From positions 610,660 to 674,659 of the forward strand of contig JAACJK010000224.1 in NCBI GenBank assembly GCA_013368325.1: a DNA stretch of 64,000 nucleotides, in the 5' to 3' direction. Under the pieces are notes generated by a model, which was given only the letters and a program-made list of their open reading frames with translations, ran no database searches and had not been told where the DNA came from. Source of the stretch: Ephemerocybe angulata. Lineage: Eukaryota; Basidiomycota; Agaricomycetes; Agaricales; Psathyrellaceae. Each line of letters starts with the position of its first letter. Position 1 is the first letter of the stretch. The position numbers and the translations under genes were made by a program. Shown piece by piece: positions 21,459 through 32,792 of this stretch.

Positions 21459-24400
21459 ATGCCCCCAATTCCCAGTGACGGCCCTACTTTTTCACGCACC
21501 ACTAGAACGGACGTGAACCCTGAGCAAGACCGGCAGCACCGTCGGACTCTTAGCCGCACGCTACACATCGTTGAGGATGACGGTCCTCGACGCCGACGGT
21601 CGCCTGTGCCACCTCAAGTGCCACAGACTGATGCCGGTTCGTGCAACCGATGCTTCATTCTAAACACCAACTGACGACGTCAAAATATCATTAGAACTTG
21701 AACGGCAGCAGCAAATCACAGCAAATCGGGCTAGGGGACAGCAGCTACGGCGGCAGCGTGAACGTGAACGCCAGTTGGCTCCTGTGAATGGTCAGGACCA
21801 GATTGGCGGTCTCGCAGCTGCTGCCGCTCAGATTCAGATACAGCAACCACAACCAGGTAAGTGCCAATAGAACAAGTATACTTATCAGCTGTCGACATGT
21901 TTTTTGATATCCAGAGCGAGAACCAACACGTCGTCAACTTGCCCAACGTGAGCGAAGGCAGCGCGAACGCGGATTACATGTTGGCCTGCCGCCTCCCATT
22001 CCAGCACCAGTGAACATCGCACCAGCTCCCCTCCCTGTCATTGCCGCCCCACCGATAAATGCTGCACTCGGAGAACAGGAGGAGGACACTTATGAGGGGC
22101 TAGAGGCTACGAGAATTGGTATGTTATTCGATTCACGTTCATCACTATGGCTTACGCATAACCTTTAACAGACAAGATGAAGCGAGGTCCTTTATTCATG
22201 GCAGCACGCAAGCCTTACGCTGAACCCGAACGACGCCACTATCTCGGCCCCATGCACCTGGCGTGCCCTCACTGCTCAGCACTCCATTGGGAAGATGAGC
22301 GCCTGGCCAAGTCTTCGATCAACAACCCCAAGTTCGGCATGTGCTGCAACCAAGGAAAGGTCCATCTCGATCCCGTACCAGCTCCCCCCGAACCTCTTAA
22401 CACCTACCTTACTTCCATGGACGCCGTACATACCAAGTTTCGCGAGGAGTCGTGGAAATACAACCGAACATTTGCTTTCACCTCTTTGGGCGTTACGGAA
22501 GACCATACTGTGAATCGTGGACGAGGCCCGCCAGTGTTTCGGATATCAGGAGAGCTGCGCCATCTTTCAGGCGCCCTCACACCGGCAAATGGTGTTACTC
22601 CACGCTACTCTCAGCTCTACATAATCGAACCTCGCGCTGCACTGGAAAGTCGGGCACGGCTGAACACAGGCCTGGACCGCGCTCTTCTGGGATCGCTCGA
22701 ACAAATGCTCCGCCAACACCATCAGTATGTTCCTGTGTACAAGCATGCCTACGAGATCCTTCGTCATCACCCTGCCGACGACGATGCTACTGTCCGATTG
22801 CGTTTGACGCCTGGCCTTGACAAGCGACGGTACAATCTCCCCACTGTCGATGAAGTCGCGGTCGTGCTTCCTGGAACTGCAGCTACCAAAGCCCGTGATA
22901 TTGTCCTGCGCGTACGTCAGACTGGTGCCCTAGAACGGATCAGCGAGCTTCATCCGGCATACGTTCCTCTGCAGTATCCCATTCTCTTCCCTCATGGTAC
23001 CAATGGCTGGCATGAATCTATGTATCTGCAAGACACCGGAGGAGGTCGTGCTGTTGGTGATGGGGATGGGGATGCAGGTGATGATCCTGACGGAGGCGAT
23101 CCAAGGAAGCTAACGCTCATGCGCTGGGCAGCTTATCGGATCATGTACCGCTCGAACGACGCGAACACGGTCTTACGGGGAGGGCGCCTCTTTGCTCGGT
23201 TTGTTGTGGACATGTTTGCCGCCATCGACCAGCAGCGCCTTCGGTGGATCACTCTCAATCAAGGCCAGTTCCGTGCTGCACGTCTCAATCACCTCGAGGA
23301 TGCCCGGATGAACGACCCTGACAACCTCACCGCTCAGGAGATCGGCCAGCGCGTCTTCCTTCCTTCGTCGTATACTGGAGGCGCCAGAAACATGGGACAG
23401 TGCTATCAGGACTCAATGGCAATCGCACGTTACTTCGGGAAGGTGGATCTCTTCCTCACCATGACCTGCAATCCGGAGTGGCCTGAGATTACGGAGAACC
23501 TGCTACCTGGGCAGACCGCATATGATCGGCCTGATCTGGTGGCCAGGGTCTTCCGGTTGAAGCAAAAGGCGCTGCTTGACCATATCTACAAGCACGGTAT
23601 ACTCGGTGTTCCTGCCGCCTATGTCTATACCATCGAGTTCCAGAAGCGCGGGCTCCCTCATATGCATATCCTGATCTTCTTCCGCCGTGGATTCAAACTG
23701 CTCACACCTGAACTCATCGACACCTGCATCTCCGCCGAGTGGCCTGACCCCGTCACACAACCTCTCCTCTTCGAGACAGTGAAGCGCACGATGGTTCACG
23801 GTCCGTGCGGTGCTGAGAACCCGCGTGCATCTTGCATGGTCAACGGGAAGTGCACAAAGGGGTTTCCGAAGCCCTTTCAACCTGCTACGTCGATTGGGAG
23901 GTCCGGCTATGCAGTCTATCAACGGCGAGATGATAACAGGCAGTACGAGGTGCGGGGAAGGATGATCGACAATCGCTGGCTGGTGCCCTACCCACCATAC
24001 ATCCTCGCTATGTTCGATTGCCATATCAACATGGAGTGCTGCATTTCCTTGAGCTCGATCCAGTATGTCTTCAAGTATATCCAAAAAGGGCCGGATCGTG
24101 CCGCGCTGGAGGTCGAGCAGAAGGACGAGGTGAAGAAGCACCTTGACGGCCGCTACGTCTCCCCGCCTGATGCGGCATGGCGTATCCTTGCGTTCCCTAT
24201 CCACCACAATGTTCCCAAGGTCCAGCGACTTCAAATCCACCTTCCAGGCCAACAGAACATCATCTACCGGGACGACGACGACCTAAACGAGGTCATTGCA
24301 CGGGGTGCTGACCAAGTGACTACCCTGACTGCCTTCTTCCATGCAAATGCCGATAATGGTGAGCTCGGCGACTTGGCACGCACTCTGACCTACCAAGAAT

Positions 24401-26503
24401 TCCCGCAGAAGATGGTCTTTGATAAGACGAAGAAGGTCTGGAAGATTCGCAAGGCGGACTTTGCTATCGGGCGTATGTACTTCGTGAAACCGACAGCTGG
24501 AGCCATCTTCTACCTGCGCACACTTCTCACCATCGTCAAAGGGCCTCGGTCTTTCGAAGATCTCCGTCGTGTGCCTGGCATTCAGCAACCGCTCCCCACC
24601 TTCTACGACGCCTGTGTAGCCCGTGGACTCTTACAGGACGATGGCGAGTGGAGGCTCTGCTTCCTCGAGGCTTCACAGATGCAGATCGGCGCTCGGCTTC
24701 GACACCTGTTTGCTACTCTCCTCCTCTTCGGTGAGGTATTGCGCCCGGAGCTGCTCTGGCACGAGTTCAAGGCAGCAATATGCAGCGATTTGGAGCGCGC
24801 GATTCTGCGCATGCCTGCATTCCAACACCAAGACCAAGTTCCCGAAGCGACGGTCACCGACTATGGGCTCTACCTCCTCGACATCATTCTCATTGAGGCA
24901 GGAAAGTCCCTCGACAGCTTCCCCTCCATGCCTCGCTCTGCTATTCAATGGGGCGATCAGGCTGATAACCCATTCATAGCAGAGCAGCTCAACTATGATC
25001 CGGTTGCAGAGCAGGCGCTGTTCGACGAGCGCTACCCACGTCTGAATGACGGTCAACGTGCTGCAGTAGATACAGTCCTCGCCTCGATTGAAGCGGGAGA
25101 CGGCCGTACTTATTTCCTCAAGGGAGAAGCTGGGACGGGGAAGACGTTTGTCTACAACACCATCTGTGCTGGAATTCGGGCGAAAGGCTGGATTATCCTA
25201 TGTGTCTCATCTTCTGGGATCTCGGCTCTTCTCCTCGCCGGCGGTCGCACCGCTCACTCTGTGTTCCGCATCCCCATCGATCTCACTGCTGTCAGCACCT
25301 GTGGTGTCCCAAAGCATGTTCCTCGCGCTGATCTAATGCGCCGTGTTCGAGCGATCATTTGGGACGAGGTTGGTGCTCAGCACCGCTATGCTGTTGAGGC
25401 GGTTGACCGCATGCTCCAAGATGTGCGTGGACAGCAAGGTCGACCCTTCGGAGGAGTGACTACAATTCTTGGAGGGGACTTCCTGCAGACGCTTCCTGTG
25501 GTTCCAGGCGGGTCGCGAGAAGAGATCGTCGACACATCCATTCAGCGTTCAACCATCTGGCAACATACCACCCTGCTATCCCTTGAGCAGAACATGCGGC
25601 TAGAGGCTTCGGATGATCCATTGACCAGAGAATACATTCAATGGATGCAGGCGGTCGGAAAGGGGTCAAATATCGATGATTCAGGAAAGGTACACTTCCC
25701 TTGCTAGACTTCAGCTCTCTGCAGGCTGCTGATGAGCTCTTCCTCTCCAGATTCTGTTTAATCCCGCTATGTGGTGCGCATCAGAAGCCGACCTCATTAG
25801 TGCTGTCTACCCAGGCCTTGACCGCAATCTCGAAGTGCCGCCTCCCAACTTCTTCCTCGACCGCATGATCCTGGCGCCCCGCAACAACGACGTCTCATCC
25901 ATCAACGCCACTGTGCTTGCGATGCTCCCAGGTCTATCGCGGACTTACTTCAGCGCAGACGAGGTCGAGCATGAGCATGGAATTGATGAACCGAACCGAG
26001 CCGCTGTTCCAGTTGAGGTTCTCCGTGCAATCTCAGGGTCGGGGATTCCACCCGGTGAGCTCGAATTGAAGGTCGGGTGTCCCATAATTCTCTTGCGGAA
26101 TCTGGCTCCCCCACTTGGACTCTGCAATGGAACACGCCTGGTGGTCGTCCGCATGGGAGATCGGGTGATCGAGGGCCGTATTCTTGGAGGCACCCACGAC
26201 GGAGAACTTGCATTCATTCCACGGATTACCATCACCCCCTCCGACACTATCAACAACATCGCCTTCAGCTTCAAACGACGCCAGTTTCCCATCCAGCTCG
26301 CCTTTGCCCTTACCATTAACAAGGCACAAGGCCAGTCGGTCAAGCACGTCGGCCTCGATCTCAGGGTTCCCGCGTTCGCCCATGGCCAGCTGTATGTGGC
26401 CCTGTCCCGCGTCACTTCACCACACAATATCAAGATCCTTCTCGAGGATGATGCAGATACCGCTAGCACTGTTAATGTAGTTTATCCCGAAGTTGTAATT
26501 TGA
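21459..26503 (+). CDS. Helitron Rep/helicase
   Basis: Five exons (21459-21636, 21695-21856, 21915-22118, 22172-25689, 25751-26503) join in phase to 1604 residues. An N-terminal Gln/Arg-rich region (residues 60-130) is followed by a Cys/His segment CPHCSALHW. The Helitron-like N-domain follows, then the HUH nickase with GLPHMHILIFF (two His, near residue 675) and YVFKYIQKG (near 813), whose two Tyr lie four apart as in Y2 rolling-circle enzymes. The helicase part is of the Pif1 type: Walker A GEAGTGKT (near 1165), a DE box in IIWDEVGAQ, GGDFLQTLPVV, and a C-terminal block LAFALTINKAQGQS with YVALSRV. It nicks and unwinds DNA for rolling-circle transposition. All key motifs are intact and no stop interrupts the frame, so it may be active. 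Confidence 0.93.
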
Positions 26504-26822
26504 TATTATACATTTTATATAATGATGCTCCCTGCTCTCGACTTCATGTGCTATCGTTCCTCTGCACCCCTGCATCAGGCCGATTCAATAATCAATCTGT
26601 CAGCTTTCCAGCCAGGCTGGGTTGAAGTTTTGAACATCCTTCCGATCAGACCCCAGCTCTCTATTCTCCTTCTGCCGGTCAGCCTTTCTTCCCTCCTAAA
26701 TATCTATCCGACCAGCCGCTGACTTCTTTCCCGTCATCCTCCGTTGCTTTTTGTATATAAGCCATGAGCGCGTCTTTCTTTCCCCAACTTCTATCCCACT
26801 CCTCAATCGCATCGCTTCCTCC

Positions 26823-28214
26823 ATGGCCATCCAACCATCCACTCCTCGCCCACATCCTGGCTTCTCCACCGAATATATTCGTCACCCTGCCAACTCTACC
26901 CTTCTTGCTGTCTGTGCTCTTGGACAGAAGCGCACGCTTCAACCTAACCGATACCTCTTTACGTGCCAACTTTACATCAAGGGGGAGAGCAACGCCCAGT
27001 TCTCTGTCGGCCTGCTCCATTTCTACAACCAGGACTCCAGCGTCACCATCCCTGAGGAGGACTGCCTCTGCATTGTATCTGGCTCCGTACGTTTCAACTG
27101 CTTCTTCTACCATTGCGAGTGCTAACTCGACCCTGCAGATGGCGATCCTTGATCCGCAACAAATTGAAGTCCCCAATATTCCTGACTTCAATGCGATGGC
27201 TTTTGCTTTCATGTTGGATGCAGACAAGGTACGTCGTGTGATCCCCTTTCCATTGACAATATGTATACTTATGCTGATTTCATATGCAGATCTTTCCCAT
27301 CTCCGTCTTTCCACCCCAGGAATCGCCGCCTCTCGAGCTCTATTTTCCTACCTTACAATCTCCCACCTTGACTATCGGTGGCATCGCCATGAATTGTTCT
27401 CGCCAGGCACCCTGGCAGTTCACTCTCGACACCATCATCTACATTTCCTTGGGCAAGAAGAATGCACCTCCAGGCGCGCCACGCCCTCTCATGGCAGTCC
27501 TGTGCACGTTCTCCAAAAATGGACGATTCAAGAAATCCGAACGCCCTCCCATGCCCTCCGACAAACGCGGTGTCGTGGTCTCGGGAGCCATCACTGGCGT
27601 TGACTACGACACCACCATGCAGAGAGCCGATGGAACAAAGATCGTCGCTCGCTTCATTGTCGAAGTCACCCAGATCTCCTTCTTGGGAAGCTTGGCTGGC
27701 AGTTCTGGCACTAGCCTCCCTAACACGCTTGACGGTGCTGCTTCCGGTACGTTTAGATCATGTTCTAATTATTGGTGCTGACCATCCCTCCGACTCATCA
27801 GGCTCTCCTGCACCGCCTACTCCCACTCTGGGCTTCCCCGGCTTTGGAAGGTGTACGATCCCCCGCGTCTCCCCCTTGCAGACAAATGCCACCGCAGGAC
27901 CGTCCTCGACCACAAAGACTGTTGCTATACCCATTACCACTGCTGCCTCCACCAATAACGATGGCGGCAATGCCGCTCCAGCCCATGCCTCCGGTGCGCC
28001 ATCTGACCCTGTCTTGAATGAGGACGAGCCTGCTAAAGACCACCCTTCTCCCACTCCAATCCCCCCTGATACGCCCTCTCCCTATGGCATTACAAAGCCT
28101 ACAACTCTTGGTAAACGTCGCGAGGACCCCAATGCCGTACCTCCTGCCAACAAGAAGCCGCGTGTTAACACCCGATCCACGGTCATGATTCAGGCTCCTT
28201 CTCCCTTTGCTTAG
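26823..28214 (+). CDS. Helitron-carried accessory protein, unknown fold
   Basis: Four exons (26823-27086, 27139-27228, 27290-27746, 27802-28214) join in phase to 407 residues, with clean GTACGT donors at all three introns. It lies 320 bp downstream of the Rep gene, on the same strand and before the 3' hairpin, so it travels with the element. The first 270 residues look globular and beta-rich (YLFTCQLYIKGE, CLCIVSGS, LTIGGIAMN, KRGVVVSGAITGVDY, KIVARFIVEVTQI). The last 130 are Pro/Ser/Thr-rich and end with a basic patch (GKRREDP, NKKPRVNTR). Some Helitrons carry RPA-like single-strand-binding genes, and an OB-fold role would fit, but I see no decisive motif. The name is left open. Confidence 0.75.
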
Positions 28215-28454
28215 TCGAATATCTTCCTTTCGTCCTTCTTCTATTTATTCCTATCCAGCCTCAAAGCGTATATATACCCAGCCCCCACCGTCGTCTGGCG
28301 CAGCACCAACCCATGTACCCCACAGCCTATCCTACCTGCCGCCCTGTACTACAAGTTTGAATTTAGAATATTATCTTTGCACGCCCTTGCCTAATATCCA
28401 ATCATTCACCGCTTGGACCCTATGCCCGGTTGCGAAGCACGGGTCATACGCTCG

Positions 28455-29374
28455 TCTATTATAATAAAGGACCTTGTATTTTCCCACGAGACAAAGATAA
28501 AGACAAAGATAAGGACAAGCCTCACCGATCTCGCCTTCCTACTCACTCACTGCTAGCTTTTCTGACTCAAATGTGTATTTAACTATATCGAAAGTAGTCC
28601 TGTACAGAAATCTCCACAGGAATCACTTGGGCAAGCAAGGATTCATGAGTGTCCTTGAGACGGAGACAAACGACAAACAAAATAGGAAAGAGACACATTT
28701 CCTTTGAAGACAAGTCCTTCCCGCGCACGCTCCAACCCCAACACGCTCCTTGGTCAACACTTTCCGTGAATGCTAACCCAAGCCTAAGTCTGCACGGGTA
28801 AGATGGAATTAACCAACACGCCGACAAAGTATAAAAGGTACTCGAGGGATCCGAACGTACTTACGTCCAAGGCTGAGCGCTTCTTACTAACTTCCGGGTT
28901 CAAGACTCGCGATTTGGCTATGATCTGCAGCCTTTACAGACCAAGTGCTGATGATAACAAGGTAAAAGCTAATCATTTATGTTCCCTAAAGCGTAGCACA
29001 CTAGACAGCTGGGTAAGTTCACGGGAGCTGGGAGGAGCCGACCGCAGGTCGGCGACGACCAGCGACTGCTTTACGAGTTCAACAAGTAATCAACAAAGTA
29101 CACACAGTTCCAAATTAACCTACTCCCCACCAATACATGCAGGCTATCCGTGTGCTCAGCTTTGACGTGCATAATTTGGAAGTGATCTTATTTCTTACCT
29201 GTGAACGAGGTCTGTGACCGCCTGGAGAACGCACGGGCGCTGGGAGGAGCCGACCGCAGGTCGGCGACGACCAGCGACCCCCACCACGTGTACAAGCAAA
29301 CAAGCAAGATGATATAGCAATCGTACTAATCCCAAGTCCAAGTCGCCCGTGCGTAGCACGGGTCAAACTGCTAG
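28455..29374 (+). mobile_element. Non-autonomous Helitron copy 1
   Basis: Starts TCTATTATAATAAAGGACC directly after the previous terminus. It ends with hairpin CCCGTGC-GTA-GCACGGG (29346-29362), eight bases (TCAAACTG) and CTAG. Length 920 bp. It contains two copies of a subterminal hairpin unit (29023-29066 and 29235-29280), suggesting one element nested in another or an internal duplication. No gene was recognised inside. Confidence 0.85.
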
Positions 29375-31630
29375 TCTATTATAACATAAAAACTACTTTT
29401 CCACGGGACAAACGTCAAAGACAAACCGGACCGCTGTGTTCCGTTCGTTCCGCCGTCACGTCACGACGCGCAACGCGTCGCGATTGCTGTTAACCTTTCC
29501 TCTCGCCGTCATGTCGGCTGTTTCTGGCTCGACGCGGTCTCCTTCTCCCAGTATCATTTCCCCGCTCTCAGAGTCTTCGGAGTGCCTCCGCACTATGCTT
29601 CCTGATTCTTTTTATCTTCTTTCTCGACGTAGGCCGTCTACCCAGCCGGTGAAACGATGTACGGCTCTCACTCAAAGTTGGTGTTCTGTACACGTATGGC
29701 CACTGATTCTTCGAACCGACCTGAATCAATGGACCTCCACGGCTATGTACACTTCTCAGAGTTTCCGACGGGACTCACCGTCGTGTAGCAGGAGTGAGGT
29801 TGCCCTTTCATTCTTCCTTCTCTCGCGCTGCGTATACGATGCCATGCGATTATCTGAGTGGTCATCAATGGAACACTCCTGCTGTCATAACAGTGACGTC
29901 GTTCCCGCACTTCGACGCCCAGCCGAGCTATGCGAAGCTTCGAGAACCTCGGAGTCGGTTTCTTCGTCATCCCATTTCTCCCGGAATTGTGCTAGAAATC
30001 TTGGAGAATATTCTAGAATGGTGAGAGACTGAGATACGGGAGGGCCCCCAGACGAAATATAAGACGGCCGACACCACGAGCACCTCTAAGTACCTACAAT
30101 CACTTCAAGTCAACTTCAAGCTTCAAGTCGACTTCTCCATACTCGCTTTTCACCTCCACACTACATCTCAATGTTGAACGCCAACGAAGGACATGTCTCG
30201 ATCTCTGGCGTGTTTGTTCTCGAGATTCTGAGAACGCCCCTGTTCTTGGTTCAGATGACACACTTGCAGCCTTCTGCTATTTCAATACTGGTGACACTCT
30301 GGAGTCTCCATGCGCTTATTTTGCCACTGCGCAGGTATGCAGTTATCTCTCTATATTTAAGGTCATTTTACTGATCATCCAATGTTTGTTCAACGTCAAC
30401 CTTCATGTTGAGGATTTCCGCAAGGCCGGTTGTATTTCCCAGCAAAGTTGAGAACAACGCCATCCTCTCTGCAGGTCTCGAAACAACTGACTATAAACTT
30501 ATTGGTGATTTCAAGCAGGTGAGTCTGAGATTTAGTTGTGCGATCTCCTTGGAGCTTATACGGTATGGCCCGGTCACTGGAGATGAAGATGCCACCATTG
30601 TCGGTCAACCTTCGTGTCCCACGGGCCACCGTACGTCTTCGCTTTTGGAGTAGTCGATCGTGTTCACGCGACGGCGGACACCATTAGTTTCTCCATGTCC
30701 TTCGAGCAGTATATTTGTGACTTTGCAGTACCACTTCTCTATTTCCACGGGCAGCCAGGCTTCTGCCATTACTGCAAGTACTTGGAAGCACAGGGGATGG
30801 CACTGCCGTGTTTAGAGCTGTACTTAATTTTATTCATAAAGCTCAATGGTGGGGTTCAGTATTACACTCACCAAACACTCACCTCAGTAAAAAGGGTGAC
30901 CGGGCCCAGGGGATGGTACTATAATCCGTGGACTCTGTTGTGAGATCGGGGTCAACTCCTGCAGTTCTGAGTAATCTCATGGTTAAAACATAATAGTCAG
31001 ACAAGGGGCCACGAGGAGCCGACCGAAGGTCGGCGACGAGTGGCACCTTCAAATTCATATTCTGGGACACGGGCACGGGAAGTAGTCATATCAAGCCTGA
31101 CTGAGGACAGCAGAATGAACTATGAACGGGGAAACTTGGGAACTTGACAACAGTTGTCGGACCCCCGTGCGAAGCACGGGTAAACTGCTAGTCTATTATA
31201 ATAAAAGACCAGGTTTTTTCCCACGAGACAAAGATTATCAGACAAAGATAAGGACCACCTCGCCGATCTCACCTTCCTCGAACACTTATCCACACAAAAC
31301 TCGGCCATCCTGCATTTAACTATAATACAAATACAACGTGCAAAAATCAAGAGCAGAGCTCAGCGCGATGATGGAGAACCGTTCTTCATTGGTTTGCAGC
31401 GGTTCTGATTGCACGCGCGCTAATGCCAATCACGGAAAGTCATTCTCGCGCTTGGGTCGACTCGAACACTGAGGGACAACTTACAAGGTACATAAGACTG
31501 CGGAAGCTTGGAGGAGGTGACTGCGATCCCATACAAATATAGTACAGACATACAGACATTGCTTGGTTAGGTCAAAGGTTAATGGGAGCTGGGAGGAGCC
31601 GACCGCAGGTCGGCGACGACCAGCGACCCC
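29023..31630 (+). repeat. Subterminal hairpin unit, three full copies and one degenerate
   Basis: A unit of about 45 bp, GCTGGGAGGAGCC then GACCGCAGGTCGGCGACGACC then AGC, occurs at 29023-29066, 29235-29280 and 31584-31630. A variant lies at 31009-31044. Each can fold: GCCGACC pairs with GGTCGGC, and the outer GCTGG pairs with CCAGC. In every short Helitron it lies 80-150 bp before the terminal hairpin, so it is a shared 3' subterminal feature of this family. Confidence 0.85.
29375..31191 (+). mobile_element. Non-autonomous Helitron copy 2, carries possible captured sequence
   Basis: Starts TCTATTATAACATAAAAACT right after CTAG and ends with hairpin CCCGTGC-GAA-GCACGGG (31164-31180), TAAACTG, CTAG. 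Length 1817 bp. It holds open frames around 29436-30032 and 30171-30650 with splice-like signals, including a short readable piece NLHVEDFRKAGCISQQ near 30400. The frames are interrupted, so this looks like decayed coding sequence. I could not match it to the Rep or accessory gene or to a host family. Confidence 0.8.
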
Positions 31631-31732
31631 GGAACACTTTCACTGACGCCTCCGCAAGCATCCATGATTCAAATGCTCAACTATAACATCCAAGCCCGAG
31701 GGCCCCGTGCGAAGCACGGGTCACACTGCTTG
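31192..31732 (+). mobile_element. Non-autonomous Helitron copy 3
   Basis: Starts TCTATTATAATAAAAGACCA, closely matching copy 1 over its first 70 bases (CCCACGAGACAAAGAT, GACAAAGATAAGGAC). It ends with hairpin CCCGTGC-GAA-GCACGGG (31704-31720), TCACACTG and CTTG. Length 541 bp. The subterminal unit is at 31584-31630. No coding capacity. Confidence 0.85.
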
Positions 31733-31953
31733 TCTAATGTATAATAACATTAACAGTATAAGGCGCACTGCGAAATCACTCTCCAACCATCAGTCATTAG
31801 GATCGTGGAGTACGACGTCCAGGACGGGTTCTAAACGTTAAACCCCCAAGGTGAGCTTCCACATCAGAGCAGTGAGCATGCAAGTTACTGACCTGAGGTT
31901 CATTGAGAACCCAGTCTCGATGTCCGTCAGTGTTAACGTATCACTGGAGTGCA
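31733..31953 (-). pseudogene. Duplicated 3' fragment of TRS65
   Basis: This stretch matches 34070-34277, which holds the last two exons, the last intron and the downstream flank of TRS65, in the same orientation. The conserved pieces include the exon reading backwards from CACTGGAGTGCA with the intron border, and the exon coding for the VLDVVV region. Several small indels separate the copies. It begins exactly at the end of the Helitron array and stops near 31953, upstream of the Fic genes. It is too short to encode a protein on its own. Confidence 0.85.
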
Positions 31954-31977
31954 TACTACGAGAAGACTGATACAGCT

Positions 31978-32456
31978 TCACAGAGGTTTAACTGTATCTA
32001 CTAAACCGTCCATATCCAGTTTTCCAGCAGCAACGTCCATGTACTTCGTTGCAGTCTTCACCACCAAGTCGTTGTCCACACCTGCCTCTGCAGGCATCCC
32101 AGGGAGGCCCATAGCACGAGCATACTCATGCGCTACGAAAAAGGCTTGATTGTGTCAGTAAGGACACTGCCAACTTCCCTGCCTTCACAACATTGCGGAA
32201 ATAAGAACTCACCTGTTCGTTTGTTCCCGTCCATGAATGGGTGGCCCTTGATTATGCCAAACGCGAGTGTGGCCGCGAAGTATGCCGGGTCCCTGTCCGG
32301 CTCATACGCAGAGAGGTGCAGTGGACGACTGAGTGAGGACCCGAGCTCGTTGGGCTTCACAACAACAGCTTGTGCAGGATGAACAATCTGTGCGTTGATC
32401 CTCTTGACATATTCCGGAGTAAATACTCTAGACAGGCGGGCGGCGTGCGACGCCAT
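31978..32456 (-). CDS. Fic/Doc-family protein with intact Fic motif
   Basis: Two exons (32456-32213 and 32144-31978; GTGAGT..CAAG, 68-bp intron) give 136 residues, close to the length of bacterial Doc proteins. The N-terminal helix region has INAQIVHPAQ, and the active site reads HPFMDGNKRTG, fitting the Fic core HxFx(D/N)GN(K/G)R with the catalytic His, the acidic metal ligand and the anion-binding residues. The intron splits the motif after the Thr codon. Fic enzymes transfer AMP or phosphate to protein targets; the Doc branch modifies translation factors in bacteria, and fungal members are uncharacterised. The start at 32456 (MASHAARLSRVF) aligns with the paralog upstream. No separate antitoxin-like inhibitory helix was recognised. 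Confidence 0.87.
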
Positions 32457-32792
32457 TCGAAGGTCGTCCTAAAAGACTTGAGTAAGGCGGTGGGAGACGA
32501 ACGGTGAAACGGAGAGTGATGGTGAATGATTTGCGCTGCCAGTATATGTCGCTGCGTGGCAATGTGGGATTTTGTTATCCCGCTCTTGCCCGCTCCCGGC
32601 TCCGAGGCGGGCCAACTTAACACGCAGATAGCATTTAGCGCTTAGCATCGCTCAACATCTCTATAACAACAGATACGATGGAGTCAGGCGCTACTAAGGC
32701 GTAAGTACATGTTCAGCGGCTTCTTGGTGCTGTGGGCCAACAAACCAGGTGCATGTACCCGCCCGAAGTCCGACCAGTGGCCCAGTGGTACC

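Larger units (their letters stand above)
20897..28454 (+). mobile_element. Autonomous Helitron (Rep/helicase plus accessory gene)
   Basis: The element codes for a Helitron Rep/helicase and a second protein on the same strand. The 3' end is a hairpin at 28425-28443 (CCCG-gt-TGC, loop GAA, GCACGGG) followed 11 bases later by CTCG, a variant of the canonical CTRR. The next element starts immediately with TC. The 5' end is placed at TCCAACAC (20897) because the bases before it (GGATTATCCTCAACGATAGAC) resemble the flank of TRS65 at 34037-34064, whose continuation reappears after the last element at 31733. That would be an A|T insertion, as expected for Helitrons. The 5' end is an inference; the 3' end is well supported. 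Confidence 0.8.

Noticed and set aside
25945..26469. Reverse-strand frames opposite the Helitron helicase
   Set aside because: Shadows of the real forward coding exon with its conserved helicase motifs.
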